Shown here one piece after another: positions 56,935-64,000 of a stretch of 64,000 bases of DNA (position 1 is the first letter of the stretch; each line of letters opens with the position of its first letter). Both the position numbers and the translations under genes were made by a program. The DNA lies in the NCBI RefSeq assembly GCF_001269655.1, contig NZ_LHVE01000013.1, positions 62,001 through 126,000 of the forward strand, written 5' to 3'. Below the pieces are notes generated by a model that did not search any database, was not told the DNA's origin, and saw only the letters and a program-made list of their open reading frames with translations. Source of the stretch: Pseudomonas thivervalensis. Lineage in GTDB: Bacteria > Pseudomonadota > Gammaproteobacteria > Pseudomonadales > Pseudomonadaceae.

Positions 56935-57924
56935 CTAGCGCAACGCCGGCCCCTGAAAGCCCATCCACATCGCCAGATGCTCGGCAATGCTCGCTCCCAG
57001 TTTTTTCGAGAAGCGATCAAATGGTGATTCTTCAATCGTGAAGTCCACCAGGTCTTTCTGACCGATCACATCCCGCGCCACCGAACTGGCACTGCCCAAG
57101 CCATCGATCAGGCCCAGCGGCAACGCCTGCTCCCCCGACCAGACCAGCCCGGAGAACAACTCTGGATGCTCCTTGTCCTTCAGGCGCTCGCCACGGCCCT
57201 TCTTGACGCTGGCAATGAACTGCTTGTGAGTCGTGTCGAGCACACCCTGCCAAAAAGCGGTTTCTTCAGGCTTTTGCGGCTGGAACGGATCAAGGAAGGA
57301 TTTATGCTCGCCGGAGGTGTACACCCGACGCTCCACACCCAGCTTCTCCATGGTCCCGACAAAGCCATAACCGGCCGCTGTCACCCCAATGGAGCCTACC
57401 AGGCTGGCCTTGTCGGCATAGATCTGGTCCGCCGCGCTGGCAATGTAATAGGCACCGGAAGCACCGAGATCGGAAATGACCGCATACACCTTGGTATCCG
57501 GGTGCAATGCGCGCAACCGAACGATCTCGTCGTAAACGTACCCCGATTGCACCGGGCTACCACCCGGACTGTTGATGCGCAGCACCACACCCTTGACCTT
57601 CGGATCCTCGAAGGCGGCCCGCAGGCTACCGACAATGTTATCGGCGCTGGCAGGCTCTTTGTCGGCGATCATGCCCTCGATATTGATCAAGGCGGTGTAC
57701 GCCGAACCGGCGACGGCGCTTTTCTCCATGTCCATCAGTGGCGTGAACAGCGCAAGCGCAACAAAGAGATAAGTAAAGGTCAGCAACTTGAAGAAGATCC
57801 CCCAGCGACGGGAGCGGCGCTGTTCCTGCACGCTGGCGAGCAAGGTTTTTTCCAACAGCTTCCAGCTTTTGTCATCACCGCCCTCGGCGCTCGCCTTGAC
57901 AGGTGCTTTCCATTCATCGGTCAT
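56935..57924 (-). CDS. sppA: Signal peptide peptidase SppA (single-domain type)
   Basis: 329 residues. One N-terminal membrane span (43-62, FFKLLTFTYLFVALALFTPL) precedes a serine/lysine protease domain. Ser156 in SDLGASGAYYIASAADQI is the likely nucleophile and Lys208 in TSGEHKSFLDPF the general base. GSIGVTAAGYGF forms the substrate pocket. It is the short (S49) form, half the length of E. coli SppA. It degrades cleaved signal peptides in the inner membrane. It follows the HAD gene by 19 bases, in the rluC-HAD-sppA order. Confidence 0.94.
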   Translation of the reverse strand: MTDEWKAPVKASAEGGDDKSWKLLEKTLLASVQEQRRSRRWGIFFKLLTFTYLFVALALFTPLMDMEKSAVAGSAYTALINIEGMIADKEPASADNIVGSLRAAFEDPKVKGVVLRINSPGGSPVQSGYVYDEIVRLRALHPDTKVYAVISDLGASGAYYIASAADQIYADKASLVGSIGVTAAGYGFVGTMEKLGVERRVYTSGEHKSFLDPFQPQKPEETAFWQGVLDTTHKQFIASVKKGRGERLKDKEHPELFSGLVWSGEQALPLGLIDGLGSASSVARDVIGQKDLVDFTIEESPFDRFSKKLGASIAEHLAMWMGFQGPALR

Positions 57925-57943
57925 GCGTGAATCCCCAGCAAAC

Positions 57944-58606
57944 TTAAAGGGCCCGCCGGCTCAGCCAGGCGTGCAACTCAGGAAAATGATCAATGGCCAG
58001 TCGCGGCTCGAATGCCCGTAGCGCCTCGATCGTCTGGGCCCCGTAGCTGACCGCCACCGACCCCATGCCGGCGTTGCGCGCCATCTGCAGATCGAATGAC
58101 GAATCCCCCACCATCAGCGCCTGCTCCGGCCGCGCGTTGCAGTGCGCCAGGATCTGTTCGAGCATCAACGGATGCGGCTTGCTGGCGGTTTCGTCCGCGG
58201 CCCGGGTGATATCGAAATAATCTTCCCAGCCATGGGACTTGAGCACCCGATCCAGCCCACGGCGAGCCTTGCCGGTCGCCACCGCCAAGCGATAACCCTC
58301 GCCTTTCAAGGTTTCAAGGGTATGAACCACGCCCTCGAACAACGGCGAAGGCTCGGCCTCCAGCGCAATGTAGTGATCGGCGTAATGTTGGCGAAAAACC
58401 ACCAACTCATTGTCGTCAATGCCCGGATACAGACTGCGAATGGCCTCCGGCAATCCGAGCCCGATGATGCCTTTCACCGCGAAGTCGTCGCACCGGGCAA
58501 ACCCCATGCGATCCGAGGCGACATGCATCGCCTCCACGATCCGACCGATGGAGTTCGCCAGAGTGCCGTCCCAATCGAAGATCAGCAATGTGTAGTCAGG
58601 ATGCAC
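57944..58606 (-). CDS. HAD-family hydrolase (phosphoglycolate phosphatase-like)
   Basis: 220 residues. Motif I is FDWDGTLANS with nucleophile Asp11 and Asp13, motif II is VATGKARRGL, and motif IV is ALMVGDSSFDLQMARNAG. A helical cap lies between about 15 and 85. Phosphatase activity on a small phospho-compound is expected; phosphoglycolate is a guess from the subfamily. The start overlaps the rluC stop by 11 bases, so translation is coupled. Confidence 0.92.
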   Translation of the reverse strand: MHPDYTLLIFDWDGTLANSIGRIVEAMHVASDRMGFARCDDFAVKGIIGLGLPEAIRSLYPGIDDNELVVFRQHYADHYIALEAEPSPLFEGVVHTLETLKGEGYRLAVATGKARRGLDRVLKSHGWEDYFDITRAADETASKPHPLMLEQILAHCNARPEQALMVGDSSFDLQMARNAGMGSVAVSYGAQTIEALRAFEPRLAIDHFPELHAWLSRRAL

Positions 58607-59552
58607 TCAACCGCTCCACGGTCTTGGCCCACATGTCATCCACCGGGGCCTGCAATTTCAGCTCGCCACCATCGGGCAGCGGTACGGTAAGCATGTAGGC
58701 ATGGAGAAACAGGCGCTTGCCGCCCAGATCGCGGATTTCCTTGGTGAAATCGTCATCGCCGTATTTGCTGTCACCGGCAATGCAATGGCCGGCGTGCAGG
58801 GTATGAACGCGGATCTGGTGCGTACGCCCGGTCACCGGCTTGGCCTCGACCAAGGTGGCGAAGTCGTCGAAACGGCGCAACACCTTGAACACCGTCAGCG
58901 CCTCCTTGCCCTCCTCGTTGACTTCGACCATGCGCTCGCCGGAACGCAGGTTGCTCTTGAGCAACGGCGCACGGACTTGCTTGATGGAGGTCTCCCAACG
59001 GCCACGTACCAGCGCCATGTAGCGCTTGTCGACGCCGTCGCCGCGCAATTGCTCGTGCAGGTGGCGCAACATGCTGCGTTTCTTGGCAATCATCAGCAGG
59101 CCGGAGGTGTCGCGGTCGAGGCGATGGACCAGTTCCAGCTCCTTGGCGTCCGGACGCAACTGACGAAAGGCTTCGATCACGCCGAAATTCAGGCCGCTAC
59201 CACCGTGGACCGCAATGCCCGCGGGCTTGTTGATCACGATCAAGGCCTTGTCTTCATAGACGATCGAGGCTTCAAGGCGTTGCAACAATCCCTGGGCCAG
59301 GGGCACCGGTTCATCGCGCTCGGGCACGCGAACCGGGGGCACGCGCACGACGTCGCCGGCCTGGAGCTTGTATTCGGGCTTGATCCGACCTTTGTTCACT
59401 CGCACTTCGCCTTTGCGCAAAATGCGGTAGATCAATGTCCTGGGCACGCCTTTGAGCCGGGCCAGCAGGAAATTATCGATTCGTTGGCCGGCATATTCCG
59501 GCGAGACCTCGAGCAGTTGAACGCCAGGGGTCGAAGGGGCAGTAGTTGTCAT
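58596..59552 (-). CDS. rluC: 23S rRNA pseudouridine synthase RluC
   Basis: 318 residues from the second in-frame ATG (59552), matching the usual MTxxAP start; an ATG four codons earlier is an alternative. Neither has a clear ribosome site. The S4 domain (about 22-75: AGQRIDNFLLARLKGVPRTLIYRILRKGEVRVN) precedes the RluA-type catalytic domain with HRLDRDTSG (Asp146 catalytic) and KRLFLHAYML. RluC isomerises U955, U2504 and U2580 (E. coli numbering). It is divergent from rne, as in other pseudomonads. Confidence 0.94.
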   Translation of the reverse strand: MTTTAPSTPGVQLLEVSPEYAGQRIDNFLLARLKGVPRTLIYRILRKGEVRVNKGRIKPEYKLQAGDVVRVPPVRVPERDEPVPLAQGLLQRLEASIVYEDKALIVINKPAGIAVHGGSGLNFGVIEAFRQLRPDAKELELVHRLDRDTSGLLMIAKKRSMLRHLHEQLRGDGVDKRYMALVRGRWETSIKQVRAPLLKSNLRSGERMVEVNEEGKEALTVFKVLRRFDDFATLVEAKPVTGRTHQIRVHTLHAGHCIAGDSKYGDDDFTKEIRDLGGKRLFLHAYMLTVPLPDGGELKLQAPVDDMWAKTVERLSAS

Positions 59553-59581
59553 GGCGGCGATCATAACAATTTTTTATGGAA

Positions 59582-59610
59582 TTGAAGCACTTAATCATTG
59601 CTGCTATAGT
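59582..59610 (+). promoter_or_regulatory. Promoter of rne
   Basis: TTGAAG and TATAGT are separated by exactly 17 bases on the plus strand. The expected start near 59617 leaves an untranslated leader of about 635 bases before the rne ATG. Confidence 0.7.
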
Positions 59611-59616
59611 CGCGAA

Positions 59617-60251
59617 CGCCGCCAAAAGTGGCTGGACAGTGGACCAGCGGTCAAAAACCGGCCCTGACCAACGCAATTCACGAGGACGAGAGGCCGTCCT
59701 ACGGGGCTTTCGCTACGTAACGGTAGAGTTTTCAGGTGTAACGAGCGCAGGTGACATGAGGCCTGAAATACGCCGCAAAGCAGAGTTTTGACTCGCCTTG
59801 CGTGCCACATTCACGGCCAGTTCACAAAGTGCAGTCATCCGCGAACGACCCCGAGCGAGAGCTTCGGAAACAACGCCTAAATTAGCCATGATGCGTGACC
59901 TCCCCTTCCGGAGCTCACGGTAAATGCCAACCCGCTGCGGATTCTGCGCGCGGCAGCACCCGAATTATCAGGGATACGTGTAGGGTGGAGACGTACAACC
60001 GTCGGACTGTGTAGCACTAGGCTTATATTTAGACGCTTCATCTCGTCCACAGACGCCGGTTGATTCCTCCTCCTGACTGAGTGCTTGAGTACCAGCAAGC
60101 AGGACGCGTCCGTCGCGACTTCGCCATCATTGGGTCGAACTCGCTGGACACTGGAATGGCCTCGCCATCTCCAGGACGCACCTGACACCGACCGTGAGAA
60201 GTCGTGTGTGCCGAACGCCGTTTCCGGCAGCCCGGAAACCGACGGTACTAC
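59617..60251 (+). promoter_or_regulatory. rne: Long 5' untranslated leader of rne
   Basis: The region between the promoter and the rne ATG has no convincing plus-strand protein gene. It contains several structured segments (for example GGACAGTGGACCAGCGGTC near 59634 and a GC-rich block at 59930-59990). In E. coli RNase E binds hairpins in a 361-base leader and destabilises its own mRNA. A leader of this length suggests the same autoregulation here, but I cannot map the hairpins by eye. Confidence 0.6.
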
Positions 60252-63200
60252 ATGAAAAGAATGCTGATTAACGCAACTCAACCCGAAGAGTTGCGTGTTG
60301 CACTGGTAGACGGCCAGCGCCTCTACGACCTGGATATCGAATCCGGTGCACGCGAGCAGAAGAAGGCCAACATCTATAAAGGCCGGATTACTCGCATCGA
60401 ACCAAGCCTTGAGGCTGCCTTTGTCGATTTCGGCTCCGAGCGCCACGGCTTCCTGCCCCTCAAAGAAATCTCCCGCGAATACTTCAAGAAAGCCCCTGAA
60501 GGCCGCGTCAACATCAAGGACGTCCTGAGCGAAGGCCAGGAAGTCATCGTTCAGGTCGAAAAAGAAGAACGTGGCAACAAGGGCGCCGCCCTGACCACTT
60601 TCATCAGCCTGGCCGGCCGTTACCTGGTCCTGATGCCGAACAACCCGCGTGCCGGTGGTATCTCCCGCCGCATCGAAGGCGAAGAGCGCAACGAACTGCG
60701 TGAAGCCCTGAACGGCCTGGTTGCCCCGGCTGACATGGGCCTGATCGTGCGCACTGCCGGCCTGGGCCGCAGCAGCGAAGAAATGCAGTGGGACCTCGAC
60801 TACCTGCTGCAACTGTGGACCGCCATCAAAGAAGCCTCGCTGGATCGTTCCGCGCCATTCCTGATCTATCAGGAAAGCAACGTGATCATCCGCGCCATCC
60901 GCGACTACCTGCGCCAGGACATCGGCGAAGTGCTGATCGACAGCGTCGAAGCCCAGGACGAAGCCCTGACCTTCATTCGCCAGGTGATGCCGCAGTACGC
61001 CAGCAAGATCAAGCTCTACGAAGACAGCGTTCCGCTGTTCAACCGTTTCCAGATCGAAAGCCAGATCGAGACCGCCTTCCAGCGCGTCGTCGAACTGCCG
61101 TCCGGCGGCTCCATCGTCATCGACCCGACCGAAGCCCTGGTGTCCATCGACATCAACTCGGCGCGCGCCACCAAAGGCAGCGACATCGAAGAAACCGCCC
61201 TGCAGACCAACCTTGAAGCGGCCGAGGAAATTGCCCGTCAGTTGCGCCTGCGCGACATCGGCGGCCTGATCGTCATCGACTTCATCGACATGACCCCGGC
61301 CAAGAACCAGCGCGCCGTGGAAGAAAAGGTCCGTGAATGCCTGGAAGCCGACCGCGCCCGCGTACAGGTCGGTCGTATCTCGCGCTTCGGCCTGCTGGAA
61401 ATGTCCCGTCAGCGCCTGCGTCCGTCCCTGGGCGAAAGCAGCGGCATCGTTTGCCCGCGTTGCAACGGCACCGGCATCATCCGTGACGTCGAGTCGCTGT
61501 CCCTGGCGATCCTGCGCCTGATCGAAGAAGAAGCCCTGAAAGACCGCACCGCCGAAGTTCGCGCCCAGGTGCCGATCCCGGTGGCCGCGTTCCTGCTCAA
61601 CGAAAAGCGCAACTCGATCACCAAGATCGAACTGCGCACCCGTGCCCGTATCGTCATCCTGCCGAACGATCACCTCGAGACGCCGCACTTCGAAGTGCAG
61701 CGCCTGCGCGATGACAGCCCGGAAGCCCACACCAACCAGTCCAGCTACGAAATCGCCGCTGCCGCTGCCGAAGTGGAAGAAGTCCAGCCGGCCGCCGCCA
61801 CTCGCACCCTGGTTCGCCAGGAAGCAGCGGTCAAGACCGCACCGGCCCGCGCCAACGCTCCGGTGCCAACCGAAGTGGCCGCTCCGGTTGCCGCCCCCGC
61901 CGCAGCCCCGGAACCGAGCCTGTTCAAAGGCCTGGTGAAGTCGCTGGTCAGCCTGTTCGCCACCAAGGAAGAGCCTGCTGCCCCGGCCGTCGCCGCCAAG
62001 CCTGCCGCTACCGAGCGCCCGGCCCGCAACGAAGAACGCCGCAATGGTCGCCAGCAGACCCGCAACCGCAATGGTCGTCGCGACGAAGAGCGCAAGCCTC
62101 GCGAGGAACGTGCACCGCGTGAAGAGCGCGCGCCACGTGAGCCGCGTGAAGAACGCCAGCCGCGCGAAGCCCGTGAGGAAGCGCCAGCCGTAGCCCGCGA
62201 AGAGCGCGCACCGCGTCCGCCGCGTGAAGAACGCCAGCCGCGCGCACCGCGTGAAGACCGCAAGCCACGTGGCGAGCGTGAAGAACGTGTTCGCGAACTG
62301 CGTGAGCCTCTGGATGCCGCACCGACCGCTGCAGCCGCCACCGCTGAAGAGCGTCCGGCCCGCCAGCCTCGTGAAGAACGCGCACCGCGTCCGCCACGTG
62401 AAGAACGCCAGCCACGCGCCGAGCAGGCCGCCGCCGCTGCCAGCGAAGACGAAGTGCTGAACGCCGAAGAGCAGTTGCAGGAAGATGGCCAGGACACCGC
62501 CGAAGGCGATCGTCCACGCCGCCGCTCCCGCGGCCAGCGTCGTCGCAGCAACCGTCGTGAGCGTCAGCGCGACGCCAACGGCAACGTGATCGAAGGTTCG
62601 GAAGAGTCCGAGTCCAACGAGAACGCCGAAGCGCCAAGCGCTGCGGACCTCGCCGCCGGCCTGGCCGTGACTGCGGCCGTCGCCAGCAGCGCGATCAGCG
62701 CCCCGGCCGAAGCCCAGGCGCACGAACAAGCCGAACGCGCCACCGCTGCAGTGGAAAGCGCGCCGGTTGAAGCGCCTGTGGTCGAAGCCACGACTCCGGT
62801 AGAAGCCACCGCTTCGCCAGAAGTGGAACTCGCACCGGCACCTGAAGCCCAGCCTGAAGCGGAAGTCGCCGCCGAGCCTGCGCCGGTCGTCGAAGCTCCA
62901 GTGGTTGCTGCCGAACCGGTCATCGAAGCACCGGCCGAGGAAAAGGCACCCGAGCCTGTTCGCGAGGAGCAGACTGCGTTCAACTGGACCGCCGAGCCAG
63001 CCGCACCGGCACCGGCACCGGTTGTCGAGCCTGAGCCGACGCCAGAACCCGTGAAAGCAGTCGAGCCAGAAGTGGTCGAGCCTGCTCCAGTGGTCGAAGC
63101 ACCTGTGGTTGCCGAAGCCCCTGCCCCGGTGGAAGAGCCTGCACCTGCCAGCGCCCTGACCGCCAATGGCCGCGCACCGAACGATCCACGTGAAGTGCGT

Positions 63201-63440
63201 CGTCGCAAGCGTGAAGCCGAGCGTCTGCAGAAGGAAGCCGAACAAGCCGCCGCTCAAGCGCCTGCTGCCGAGCCTGCTCCAGTCGTGGAAGAAGTCGTCG
63301 AGGCAGCCCCTGCCCCGGTCGCTGAGACCCCGGTTGAATCGGCGCCGACGTTCGACGAACCTCAGCACACCGCTGAAGAAGTCGCACCGCGTCACACTGA
63401 AGCCTTGGAAAAAGAGCACGAGCCTAAACCTCACGCCTGA
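60252..63440 (+). CDS. rne: Ribonuclease E
   Basis: 1062 residues. The catalytic half contains the S1 RNA-binding domain (about 38-120). The DNase-I-like metal site has Asp300 (SIDINSAR) and Asp343 (VIDFIDM). The zinc link is Cys401/Cys404 (CPRCNGTG), giving the tetramer. From about residue 500 the protein is a disordered scaffold. An amphipathic segment (PSLFKGLVKSLVSLFATKEE) probably anchors it to the membrane. An Arg/Glu/Pro repeat block (about 600-720, units like REERQPR) and Arg-rich GDRPRRRSRGQRRRSNRRERQRD bind RNA. Ala/Pro/Val/Glu-rich repeats follow, then NGRAPNDPREVRRRKREAERLQ. It starts mRNA decay and rRNA/tRNA processing. The start at 60252 replaces a longer frame without support. 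Confidence 0.98.
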   Translation: MKRMLINATQPEELRVALVDGQRLYDLDIESGAREQKKANIYKGRITRIEPSLEAAFVDFGSERHGFLPLKEISREYFKKAPEGRVNIKDVLSEGQEVIVQVEKEERGNKGAALTTFISLAGRYLVLMPNNPRAGGISRRIEGEERNELREALNGLVAPADMGLIVRTAGLGRSSEEMQWDLDYLLQLWTAIKEASLDRSAPFLIYQESNVIIRAIRDYLRQDIGEVLIDSVEAQDEALTFIRQVMPQYASKIKLYEDSVPLFNRFQIESQIETAFQRVVELPSGGSIVIDPTEALVSIDINSARATKGSDIEETALQTNLEAAEEIARQLRLRDIGGLIVIDFIDMTPAKNQRAVEEKVRECLEADRARVQVGRISRFGLLEMSRQRLRPSLGESSGIVCPRCNGTGIIRDVESLSLAILRLIEEEALKDRTAEVRAQVPIPVAAFLLNEKRNSITKIELRTRARIVILPNDHLETPHFEVQRLRDDSPEAHTNQSSYEIAAAAAEVEEVQPAAATRTLVRQEAAVKTAPARANAPVPTEVAAPVAAPAAAPEPSLFKGLVKSLVSLFATKEEPAAPAVAAKPAATERPARNEERRNGRQQTRNRNGRRDEERKPREERAPREERAPREPREERQPREAREEAPAVAREERAPRPPREERQPRAPREDRKPRGEREERVRELREPLDAAPTAAAATAEERPARQPREERAPRPPREERQPRAEQAAAAASEDEVLNAEEQLQEDGQDTAEGDRPRRRSRGQRRRSNRRERQRDANGNVIEGSEESESNENAEAPSAADLAAGLAVTAAVASSAISAPAEAQAHEQAERATAAVESAPVEAPVVEATTPVEATASPEVELAPAPEAQPEAEVAAEPAPVVEAPVVAAEPVIEAPAEEKAPEPVREEQTAFNWTAEPAAPAPAPVVEPEPTPEPVKAVEPEVVEPAPVVEAPVVAEAPAPVEEPAPASALTANGRAPNDPREVRRRKREAERLQKEAEQAAAQAPAAEPAPVVEEVVEAAPAPVAETPVESAPTFDEPQHTAEEVAPRHTEALEKEHEPKPHA

Positions 63441-63455
63441 TTCCACCGCCCAGTA

Positions 63456-63493
63456 AAAAGCCCCGCCTGGTAACCGCCAGGCGGGGCTTTTTT
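63456..63493 (+). terminator. Terminator of rne
   Basis: GCCCCGCCTGG, loop TAACCG, CCAGGCGGGGC then TTTTTT: an eleven-pair GC-rich stem beginning 15 bases beyond the rne stop codon. Confidence 0.96.
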
Positions 63494-63559
63494 ATGCCTC
63501 CAGACTTATCCACAGGGGAAACTGGACTGGACACAAGACTTTATCCACCGAAAGATCCA

Positions 63560-63651
63560 TGTGGGAGCGAGCTTGCTCGCGAAGGCGTCGGGTCAGCGTG
63601 TATCAATGTTGAATGTCGGACCGCTATCGCGAGCAAGCTCGCTCCCACAGG
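63560..63651. repeat. REP inverted pair (GTGGGAGCGAGC family)
   Basis: TGTGGGAGCGAGCTTGCTCG and CGCGAGCAAGCTCGCTCCCA oppose each other across about 45 bases between rne and the last gene of the window. Confidence 0.9.
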
Positions 63652-63699
63652 TTTTTCTGATGCTCACAGATTGATCATTCCAGCCAACAAACCGCTCTT

Positions 63700-63818
63700 G
63701 TGGCGAGGGAGCTTGCTCCCGCTGGCCAGCGAAGCTGGCCCCAGCATTCTTCCAGGCCGACTGTATTGCTTGGTTTGCGACTGCTGCGCAGCCGAGCGGG
63801 AGCGAGCTCCCTCGCCAC
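63700..63818. repeat. REP inverted pair (GTGGCGAGGG family)
   Basis: GTGGCGAGGGAGCTTGCTCC (with CGCTGGCCAGCGAAGCTGGC following) is mirrored by GCTGCGCAGCCGAGCGGGAG, then CGAGCTCCCTCGCCAC. A second REPIN of another family lies 49 bases to the left. Confidence 0.9.
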
Positions 63819-63882
63819 GATGCCCGCGCTCTGCCCAGATCCAGTATGGGAACTGGGCCCAGGCACAAACTGATATCAACTG

Positions 63883-64000
63883 TTATTTGAAGGTCAGCGC
63901 CTCAGGCACATCGACATCCCATGTCACGCCAGGGTCGTCCACCGGGACTTCAACCACCTGCGCTCCGGCAAACAGCACCTTGGCGCCACGATCTCCAGTC
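63883..64000 (-). CDS. MobA-like NTP transferase, C-terminal end (5' part outside window)
   Basis: Only the last 38 residues are visible: GDRGAKVLFAGAQVVEVPVD, then DPGVTWDVDVPEALTFK and stop. The pattern GD-x-GA followed 20-25 residues later by (W/F)D(V/I)D-x-PE is the usual C-terminus of MobA-like NTP transferases such as molybdenum cofactor cytidylyltransferase (MocA). The stop TAA is at 63883-63885. Family from a short fragment only. Confidence 0.6.
   Translation of the reverse strand, partial: TGDRGAKVLFAGAQVVEVPVDDPGVTWDVDVPEALTFK

Noticed and set aside
59877..63446. A 1189-codon open frame antisense to rne
   Set aside because: It mirrors the high-GC codon pattern of rne, giving a Phe/Gly/Arg-rich low-complexity product with no domain. 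rne itself is unmistakable.
1..64000. Prophage, insertion sequence or defence island
   Set aside because: No transposase, integrase, phage structural, restriction-modification or toxin-antitoxin signature was seen on either strand.

Overview
The window is a chromosomal segment of a fluorescent-group Pseudomonas (P. fluorescens/P. brassicacearum-like). I infer this from the gene order rluC-HAD-sppA-maf-yceD-rpmF-plsX-fabD-fabG-acpP-fabF-pabC-mltG-tmk-holB-pilZ-tatD next to rne, from the etfBA/etf-QO pair, from the many Pseudomonas-type REP palindromes, and from high-GC coding sequence. It is almost entirely core or common accessory genome. I see no prophage, insertion sequence, CRISPR array or rRNA.

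Layout. 1-3.0 kb: a cut-off NTF2-like secreted protein, an MFS transporter, an AT-richer orphan gene and tRNA-Ser(GGA). 3.3-10.5 kb: a crotonase, a lysophospholipid acyltransferase, a CorA transporter, a class I glutamine amidotransferase and a two-gene beta-oxidation operon (thiolase plus bifunctional hydratase/dehydrogenase). 10.9-15.2 kb: a 31-residue membrane peptide, a monohaem cytochrome c and an operon of circularly permuted ATP-grasp, alpha-E and transglutaminase-like proteins. 15.6-21.8 kb: RraB, small envelope proteins, a MocR-type regulator, and an OmpA/DUF4398/solute-binding cluster. 21.9-25.8 kb: electron-transfer flavoprotein (etfBA) divergent from ETF-ubiquinone oxidoreductase. 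The latter has a textbook sigma70 promoter abutted by a PsrA-type CAAAC-N4-GTTTG operator, which links it to the fatty-acid oxidation genes.

25.9-42.2 kb is the most integrated part. The dgoKAD genes with an MFS transporter and an IclR regulator (D-galactonate to pyruvate plus glyceraldehyde-3-phosphate) lie near a gntR-lactonase-sugar dehydrogenase-araFGH block (L-arabinose/D-galactose import and oxidation to the aldonate). Together they encode import and the complete oxidative (De Ley-Doudoroff-type) route for D-galactose. The dgoK promoter and the sugar dehydrogenase promoter are near-duplicates: the same sigma70 elements, the same 18-bp spacer, and the same upstream TCCCA-N5-TGGGA palindrome at the same distance. 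A second, different operator is shared by araF and gntR. I regard this two-operator sugar regulon as the best unexplained regulatory signal in the window.

42.3-45.6 kb: DUF1285 and DUF4823 proteins, moaA and a TetR regulator. 45.8-45.9 kb: a plus-strand small RNA with a strong terminator, in the syntenic position of rgsA. 45.9-56.8 kb: the fatty-acid/lipid cluster together with tatD, pilZ, holB, tmk, mltG and pabC. Its first gene, yceD, has a near-consensus promoter so close to the start codon that the mRNA should be essentially leaderless. 56.9-63.5 kb: sppA, a HAD phosphatase, rluC and rne with a roughly 635-nt untranslated leader. The window ends in the 3' part of a nucleotidyltransferase gene. 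Twelve REP loci of three families mark gene ends throughout.
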